Positions 33,713-38,156 of a stretch of 38,156 nt of DNA are shown one piece after another. A program made the translations under genes and the position numbers. Under the pieces are notes generated by a model. It did not search any database and was not told the DNA's origin. It was given only the letters and a program-made list of their open reading frames with translations. The stretch's first letter is position 1; the number at the start of each line of letters is the position of its first letter. This DNA comes from a bacterium (lineage in GTDB: Bacteria > Electryoneota > RPQS01), in assembly GCA_016702305.1 (NCBI GenBank), contig JADJEH010000010.1, positions 1 through 38,156 on the forward strand, given 5' to 3'.

Positions 33713-35086
33713 ATGCCGCTCCCCGCCATGCTAAAACTCCTCGCTCTCGCTCTGCTCGCGCTGCTCTTCATCTTCGCTTGCAGCGCCTCATCCGAAGAGA
33801 CCGCCGAAACTCCGCCCGATATGACGCCGCCCACGTGGTCGCGCAACGCCGTGATCTACGAAGTCAACGTGCGTCAATTCACCACTTCGGGCACATTCGC
33901 GGCCTTTTCCGAGCACCTCCCGCGCTTGCGTGAACTCGGCGTAGACATCTTGTGGTTCATGCCCATTCATCCCATCGGCGAGTTGAACCGCAAAGGCACG
34001 CTCGGCAGCTACTACTCCGTGCGCGACTATCGCGCCGTCAATCCGGAGTTCGGCTCGATGGATGAGTGGAAAGCGCTCGTCAATCAGGCGCACGCGCTGG
34101 GCTTCAAAGTCATCATTGACTGGGTCGCCAATCACACCGCGTGGGACAACCATCTCACCACCGATCATCCCGACTGGTATTCGCGCGACGAGCACGGCAA
34201 CTTCGTCCCGCCGGTCCCCGATTGGTCCGACGTGATTGATCTGAACTACGACAACCAAGATATGCGCGCGTGGATGATCGAGTCGCTGAAATTCTGGATT
34301 CAGGAAACCGACATCGACGGCTACCGCTGCGACGTCGCGGGCATGGTCCCGCTCGATTTCTGGGAAGATGCCGCCCGCGAACTCTTGCCGATGAAGTCTG
34401 TCTTCCTGCTCGCCGAGCACGAAGCCTCCGAATATCACTCCGCCTTCCATGCCACCTACGGCTGGGAACTCTTCCACAAGAGCGTTGATGTCGCGCAAGG
34501 CACACGTCAAGTGTCCGATCTCTTCAACTACTTCGCACAAAACGCCGCGCGCTATCCCGCCGAGGCGTATCGCATGTATTTCACCAGCAACCACGACGAG
34601 AATACCTGGAACGGCACCGAGTTCGAGCGTTTCCAGAATGCCGCGCGTCCCTTCGCCGTGATGGCCTTCACAGCTCCCGGCTTCCCGCTGGTCTACAATG
34701 GTCAGGAAGCCGGCTTCAACCGCCGCTTGCTGTTCTTCGACAAGGACTCGATTGATTGGGTAGCCAATGACTTCGCCGATTTCTACCAGAAGTTGATTGA
34801 CCTGAAACACCGCCACCCCGCGTTACGCAACGGCGCACAAGGCGCACCCATCACACAAATCGTCACAACGGGTTCACCCAGCGCCTTCTGCTACAAACGC
34901 GAACAGGACAACGCTCGCATCGTTGTCCTGATCAATCCCATTCAAACCGGCATCAACTTCGCGCTGAACGACGCAACTCTCGCCGGCCAATACCGCGAAG
35001 TCCTGTCCGGCGACACCGTAAACCTCACCGGCGCCGAGACTTTCACCCTTCCCAGCGGCACCGCCAAAGTATTCGAGAAAATCTGA
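33713..35086 (+). CDS. GH13 alpha-amylase family lipoprotein
   Basis: 457 residues. A hydrophobic signal ends in lipobox IFAC with Cys23, so the mature enzyme is probably a lipoprotein. The GH13 barrel begins RNAVIYEVNVRQFT. Conserved regions are VIIDWVANH (region I), GYRCDVAG with nucleophile D207 (region II), FLLAEHE with acid/base E235 (region III) and FTSNHDENTW with D295 (region IV). GFPLVYNGQEAGF is also typical. A short C-terminal beta domain ends the protein. It hydrolyses alpha-1,4-glucan or maltodextrin; at this size it may favour short oligomers. An alternative start at M6 (33728) would give a shorter signal. Last gene of the glucan cluster, 36 bp after the GH57-like gene. Confidence 0.93.
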   Translation: MPLPAMLKLLALALLALLFIFACSASSEETAETPPDMTPPTWSRNAVIYEVNVRQFTTSGTFAAFSEHLPRLRELGVDILWFMPIHPIGELNRKGTLGSYYSVRDYRAVNPEFGSMDEWKALVNQAHALGFKVIIDWVANHTAWDNHLTTDHPDWYSRDEHGNFVPPVPDWSDVIDLNYDNQDMRAWMIESLKFWIQETDIDGYRCDVAGMVPLDFWEDAARELLPMKSVFLLAEHEASEYHSAFHATYGWELFHKSVDVAQGTRQVSDLFNYFAQNAARYPAEAYRMYFTSNHDENTWNGTEFERFQNAARPFAVMAFTAPGFPLVYNGQEAGFNRRLLFFDKDSIDWVANDFADFYQKLIDLKHRHPALRNGAQGAPITQIVTTGSPSAFCYKREQDNARIVVLINPIQTGINFALNDATLAGQYREVLSGDTVNLTGAETFTLPSGTAKVFEKI

Positions 35087-35111
35087 TTCCCTTCTGCTCT
35101 CCCCCCGGTCA

Positions 35112-35178
35112 TTCCCGCGGCGGCACCCGCTGCGGGTGCCCCGAACACCGGGCCCAGACGTGAAGATTGAACCTGTCA
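35112..35178 (+). repeat. Palindromic intergenic repeat, copy A (67 bp)
   Basis: A 38-bp core (35112-35149) contains a strong stem-loop, GGCACCCGC against GCGGGTGCC. It is identical in copies A, B and C. The following 29 bp match copy C except for two bases. It lies 25 bp after the GH13 stop and might also serve as transcript end. Confidence 0.8.
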
Positions 35179-35204
35179 TTCTGAACGTAAACAAAGTAAC
35201 CTAG

Positions 35205-35222
35205 GTCGGGCCTCCGCCCGAC
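35205..35222. repeat. Small perfect hairpin
   Basis: GTCGGGC and GCCCGAC with loop CTCC, between repeat copies A and B. No T tract follows on the plus strand. Confidence 0.5.
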
Positions 35223-35237
35223 ACTCCCGTCCACACG

Positions 35238-35275
35238 TTCCCGCGGCGGCACCCGCTGCGGGTGCCCCGAACACC
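35238..35275 (+). repeat. Palindromic intergenic repeat, copy B (38-bp core only)
   Basis: Identical to the core of copies A and C; the sequence diverges directly after ACACC. Confidence 0.8.
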
Positions 35276-35294
35276 AAGCGCTATCAAGCACCAA

Positions 35295-35324
35295 GAAGCC
35301 CCGAACCAATAGGTCCGGGGCTTC
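35295..35324. repeat. Hairpin shared with 37386-37418
   Basis: GAAGCCCCG-ACC and GGT-CGGGGCTTC with loop AATA and one A-C mismatch. The same stem sequence recurs as a terminator-like hairpin 2.1 kb downstream, so it is a mobile or repeated unit. Confidence 0.6.
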
Positions 35325-35388
35325 CCGCGGCGGCACCCGCTGCGGGTGCCCCGAACACCGGGCCCAGACGTGAAGTTTGATCCTGTCA
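35322..35388 (+). repeat. Palindromic intergenic repeat, copy C (67 bp)
   Basis: 65 of 67 bases match copy A. Its end abuts the orphan secretion-domain fragment at 35374-35538. Confidence 0.8.
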
Positions 35389-35538
35389 GCAGTAGATGAT
35401 GTCCGTGCCGCAGGTGCGTACCGCGTCCTCTGGGACGGCAAGAATGCTGCCGGACTGACCGTGGCATCCGGTGTCTACATCTACCAAATCAAAACACCGA
35501 ACTTCACGGACGCTAAGAAGATGATGCTGATAAGGTAA
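35374..35538 (+). pseudogene. Orphan C-terminal sorting/FlgD-like fragment
   Basis: An open frame without a start codon encodes AGAYRVLWDGKNAAGLTVAS followed by GVYIYQIKT and ends KMMLIR-stop. This is the end of a T9SS-type or FlgD-like C-terminal domain (pattern G-x-Y-x-x-x-W-D-G-x-N...G-x-x-x-A-S-G-x-Y-x-Y). The rest of the gene is missing and replaced by repeat copy C. It looks like the relic of a secreted protein gene cut by the repeat or by a deletion. Confidence 0.75.
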
Positions 35539-35572
35539 ATCGCTTGGACGCACTACTGCGTAAAATAGGCTA

Positions 35573-35620
35573 CCATGGGAAGGTTGCCTGGTTCATAACG
35601 ATCCAGGTGCCCTCCCATGG
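35573..35620. repeat. Imperfect inverted repeat
   Basis: CCATGGGAAGGTTGCCTGG pairs imperfectly with CCAGGTGCCCTCCCATGG across an 11-base loop. There is no T tract, so it is not a standard terminator. It may be a fold in an untranslated leader for 35743 or a miniature element end. Confidence 0.45.
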
Positions 35621-35742
35621 GCTAGGCACGTCGTGCAACAATATTCAACCGGACCAATACACCACATGCGCAACGATTTCTTGCCACTTAAGAGCGAGTG
35701 TAGCTTTAACGAGCATTCTGCAGACCAACCGTCAGGAGTGAC

Positions 35743-36915
35743 ATGAACAGGTTGAACAGCACAGCAACAACGCGAATCTCATCCGGAGTTCAGACCATCT
35801 TGATACGGGTGGGCTTCGCGGTTTTGTTCTTAGTACAAACCGTAGCATTTGGACAATGGACGGAACCAGTGCTGATGCGGCCGCCAATCAATGTTGATCC
35901 GCCAGGAAGTTATTACTATTCAACAATTTCGGCCGATGGTCAAGTCCTTTGCATGACGATTTACCAAAGGGCACCTAACGATGATGATGTTTACATTTCC
36001 GAGCGGATTAACGATTCGACATGGACAACTCCGGTCAATGCCGGGCCAAACGTGAATAATGAGGGCCGGAATCTTAGCCCCTCGATCCGTCCGACCGCCA
36101 ACGCCTCTACTTTGTTTCCTACCATGAAGGTTCCTACGACATATTTGTGTCACATCGAACCGGACCGGACTGGGATGACTGGTCCCCGAAAGAACAGCTA
36201 CCTGAGCCAATCAATCGCGGGCGTGAATTCACGGGGCAGATATCCTTTGATGATTCAACCCTTGTCTTTACATCAACAGGACAGCCCGGGATGCATGAAG
36301 GCGGAGACGCGGCCTTCACGAGCCGCTTACAGCCGGATGGCTCATGGTCAGAACCCGAAGAAATCGCTTTTCATTTGTACGATCCAAGCGGTTTTGTCTC
36401 ACCATGTTTGACCATGAACGGAGAAGTTTTTGTATATGGTCAACGATGGGGACATAACAATCCTGAGATTTCTATGCCATGCGCACGGACTCAGGTTTTT
36501 AGCGCAGCAATTCGCTGCGACTCCACTATCAATACGGAATGGTGGGATTCCGGACCAAGCTGTCCTGCAGATGGATCTATCTTGATTCTTGATAGCCGTC
36601 GCAATCCACCAAAGGGCAGCTCGGCTTTACGAGGCCCGGCGAGTGTTCACGAATACAGATGAGCCAAGTAGAGGATCGAGCCCTATACCTACCATTCGGG
36701 TTTCCCCGTCATTTGGGAGTTTTGGAACAGTGTTTGAAATTGCACTACCCCTCACGTCTTGCCGGCTCAGAAATTAGGATTTACAATATTAGCGGCCAAT
36801 AATTGAAAGCCTGCATGGCAAATAGACAAGACCAAACTATATTTTCATGGAAAGGCGGAATTATGCGAAGGTTAACTTGTCATCCGGCATTCTACTTCAT
36901 TCATGCGCGCAATAA
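35743..36915 (+). pseudogene. Secreted WD40-like (PD40) protein with T9SS-like tail, frameshifted
   Basis: The first frame (ATG 35743) has a signal segment (GFAVLFLVQTVAFGQW) and continues SYYYSTISADGQVLCMTIYQ. After a shift near 36090 it continues DRQRLYFVSYHEGSYDIFVS, WSPKEQLPEPINRGREFTG, and SFDDSTLVFTSTGQPG. These are PD40/TolB-like propeller blades, as in secreted proteins and OmpA-peptidoglycan proteins of this group. Further shifts occur after about 36470. The end holds broken pieces of a type A sorting domain: LAGSEIRIYNISGQ and FYFIHARNK, with a possible stop at 36913-36915. The total of about 390 codons would be a complete small secreted propeller protein. Confidence 0.55.
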
Positions 36916-37260
36916 ACACAATCAGGAGTTGGCAAAGTCTTATTGTTGCGCTAAGAGTTGCTTGGTTTTAATTCTATGGATCATACTGTTGCCGCAGTTG
37001 AACGTCGCAACCGCCCAAATGAATTTTACGTGTGGAACGCCCGATACTGCGATCCCTTTGCTGGATTACCAGACATTGCCGACACGAGGACTTAAAAGCA
37101 TGCATGGTTTGGGCTGGAGTTTGGGATTCGGTGAACAATGTCGGACTCCATCCGAGTCAAGATACAGTTTATAGAACTCCTTGCAGAAGCGCCCACATGG
37201 TATTCAAGTTTCTCGATCCCAGTTGCAATATAGCCTTGTGAACTGGGTAGAAACAGTCAC
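36903..37260 (+). pseudogene. Truncated secreted protein, unrecognised
   Basis: An ATG at 36903 begins MRAINTIRSWQSLIVALR. A frame change near 36955 continues the signal peptide as CLVLILWIILLPQLNVATAQ, followed by MNFTCGTPDTAIP. A further frame gives DLKACMVWAGVWDSVNNVGL. The sequence then ends in repeat copy D. The Cys-Gly-T-P start and the following L-K-x-x-x-V segment vaguely recall secreted metalloproteases of the M6 type. This cannot be shown. Confidence 0.35.
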
Positions 37261-37277
37261 ACGGCCAGCTTGTTCTG

Positions 37278-37312
37278 TTCGCGGCGGCACCCGCGCAGGT
37301 GCCCCAAACTCC
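37278..37312 (+). repeat. Palindromic intergenic repeat, diverged copy D
   Basis: Shares GCGGCGGCACCCGC and AGGTGCCCC with copies A-C and keeps the stem, but with a changed loop and further substitutions. Confidence 0.65.
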
Positions 37313-37385
37313 GGGCGCATAGGAGAGTAAACCGAATCAGAGCCCTCAACTGCCGTTACAACACCCGGTCTCACAGTTCAAAACA

Positions 37386-37418
37386 AAAAGCCCCGAACCA
37401 AAATGGTCCGGGGCTTTT
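37386..37418. terminator. Terminator-like hairpin
   Basis: AAAAGCCCCG-ACCA pairs with TGGT-CGGGGCTTTT around a short A loop. It has T tracts on the plus strand and an A/T run on both sides, so it could end transcripts from either direction. Related to 35295-35324. Confidence 0.65.
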
Positions 37419-37425
37419 CTTCTCT

Positions 37426-37446
37426 CCCCCCGCGATGCGCGGGGGG
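37426..37446. repeat. Perfect GC-rich hairpin
   Basis: CCCCCCGCG and CGCGGGGGG with loop ATG, directly after the previous hairpin. Confidence 0.6.
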
Positions 37447-37488
37447 ATAAAGGGGGGTCAAGTTCTCGAACACATCCGCCAAACGCCA

Positions 37489-37592
37489 CGCGCCAGCGGC
37501 ATTGTGCCCCGCTTTCAAGCGGGCGCGCCAGCGGCAATGTGCCCCGCGTTCAAGCGGGCGCCACCGGCAACGTTGCCCACTTTTCAAGTGGG
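37489..37592 (-). repeat. Three tandem 34-35 bp hairpin repeats
   Basis: Units are 37489-37523, 37524-37558 and 37559-37592. Each ends in a small stem-loop (CCCGC-TTTCAA-GCGGG in the first, CCCAC/GTGGG in the third) in which the arms change together, showing compensatory variation. The last unit touches the yceI stop codon, so the array lies in the 3' untranslated region of that gene. Confidence 0.75.
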
Positions 37593-38156
37593 TTACGCCG
37601 GGCGATTGAACTCGAGTTCGAGCGTGATTTCCACGTCGTCACCCACCACCACACCGCCCGCATCGAGCGTCTTATTCCAGCTCACGCCGAAGTCCTGACG
37701 GTTAATCGTCGTCGTTGCCTTGCCGCCCACGACCTTCGCGCCCCACGGCGTTGCGATTTCGCTGTTAAAACCGTCCAACATGAACGTCACTTCCTTCGTG
37801 ACGCCGCGAATCGTCAGATCACCCGTCAACGTGCCTTGCCCGGTGCCGTCTGCTTCGCGCTCTTCGACACAAACGTCATGGTCGGAAATTTCTCGACGTC
37901 AAAAAAAGTCCGCACTCTTCAGGTGGCCGTCGCGCTTCTCATCGCGCGTATCCACCGAACCCACCTGCACGGTGAAATTCGCCTTAGTCGTGGACATGTA
38001 CGCCGGATTGAAACTCGCGCTACCCGTGTAGTCCTTGAACTCACCGCGCGTCTTCGACACCACCAAGTGCGACACCGCGAAGTTCACCGACGAATGCGAA
38101 TTATCCAGCGACCAATCTTGCGCCAGCACCGACGACGCCGAAACCACCAGCGCCAA
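37593..38156 (-). pseudogene. YceI-family protein, 5' end outside window, frameshifted
   Basis: YceI proteins are periplasmic lipocalin-like barrels that bind isoprenoid or amide lipids. From the right edge the frame reads a signal peptide end (VVSASSVLAQDW), then SLDNSHSSVNFAVSHLVVSK, GSASFNPAYM, VGSVDTRDEKRDGHLKSADF. An extra base in the seven-A run at 37902-37908 shifts the frame. DVEKFPTMTFVSKS follows in the second frame, and a further shift near 37855 leads to LTGDLTIRGVTKEVTF and the end LELEFNRPA. All family landmarks are present, so the two shifts may be errors. The 5' end and start codon lie beyond position 38156. Confidence 0.8.

Noticed and set aside
33788..34816. Minus-strand ORF of 342 codons opposite the GH13 gene
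   Set aside because: The GH13 catalytic motifs are unambiguous on the plus strand; the antisense frame has no motif or ribosome site.
37489..37592. Possible CRISPR array
   Set aside because: The repeats are directly tandem without unique spacers, and no cas gene is in the window.

Overview
The window looks like a piece of a Gram-negative chromosome from the FCB assemblage (relatives of Bacteroidota, Chlorobiota and Fibrobacterota, most likely an uncultured lineage). The evidence is a type IX secretion (T9SS) type A C-terminal domain on a secreted FG-GAP protein (14773-16530), remnants of similar tails at 35374-35538 and around 36780-36915, many exported Fn3- or beta-propeller proteins, and promoters of the form TTG-N16/17-TATATT, two of them with the TAnnTTTG -10 known from Bacteroidota. 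I cannot name the phylum from sequence alone.

Layout. (1) 2-1015: the C-terminal end of a large secreted protein, broken by single-base frameshifts, followed by a good terminator. (2) 1501-12175: a genomic island of about 10.7 kb inserted in the 3' end of the tmRNA gene. Its ends are a 23-bp direct repeat (22/23 identical) of the tmRNA 3' end, with a second pair of 20-bp repeats just inside each end that look like integrase arm sites. From right to left the island carries a tyrosine integrase, an excisionase-like HTH gene (convergent with it), two unrecognised plus-strand ORFs, and on the minus strand a type I restriction-modification operon in the order hsdM - hsdS - DUF3800 - unknown gene - hsdR. 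hsdM is intact; the other four carry several frameshifts each. (3) 12156-12511: ssrA (tmRNA), with its promoter and a readable tag, A-ANNTYAMAA. (4) 12575-19731: a tightly packed minus-strand operon: pabBC fusion, sodium:solute symporter, FG-GAP/ASPIC protein with T9SS tail, Dabb protein, serine beta-lactamase-like lipoprotein, NAD(P)-binding protein. (5) 19852-21945: a coiled-coil PAS protein with a degenerate histidine-kinase core. (6) 22130-22204: tRNA-Gln(CTG). (7) 22332-26132: an EamA-type transporter, a secreted DUF4412-like protein and a secreted propeller protein. (8) 26438-35086: an alpha-glucan utilisation cluster: GH31 alpha-glucosidase, SGLT-type sugar symporter, exported GH57-like enzyme with a CBM25-like starch-binding domain, and a GH13 lipoprotein. 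(9) 35087-37592: a repeat-rich, gene-poor stretch with palindromic intergenic repeats and decayed secreted-protein genes. (10) 37593-38156: a YceI-family protein running off the right edge, with frameshifts.

How they work together. The glucan cluster reads as a full pathway: exported GH57 and lipoprotein GH13 cut starch-like polymer, GH31 releases glucose from the oligomers, and the symporter imports the sugar. The island reads as a mobile defence island.

Quality caveat: frameshifts are dense in 2-1015, 1786-7519 and 35743-38156 and essentially absent between about 7520 and 35090. Many are compensated single-base shifts in otherwise well-conserved protein, so consensus indels are a serious alternative to real gene decay.
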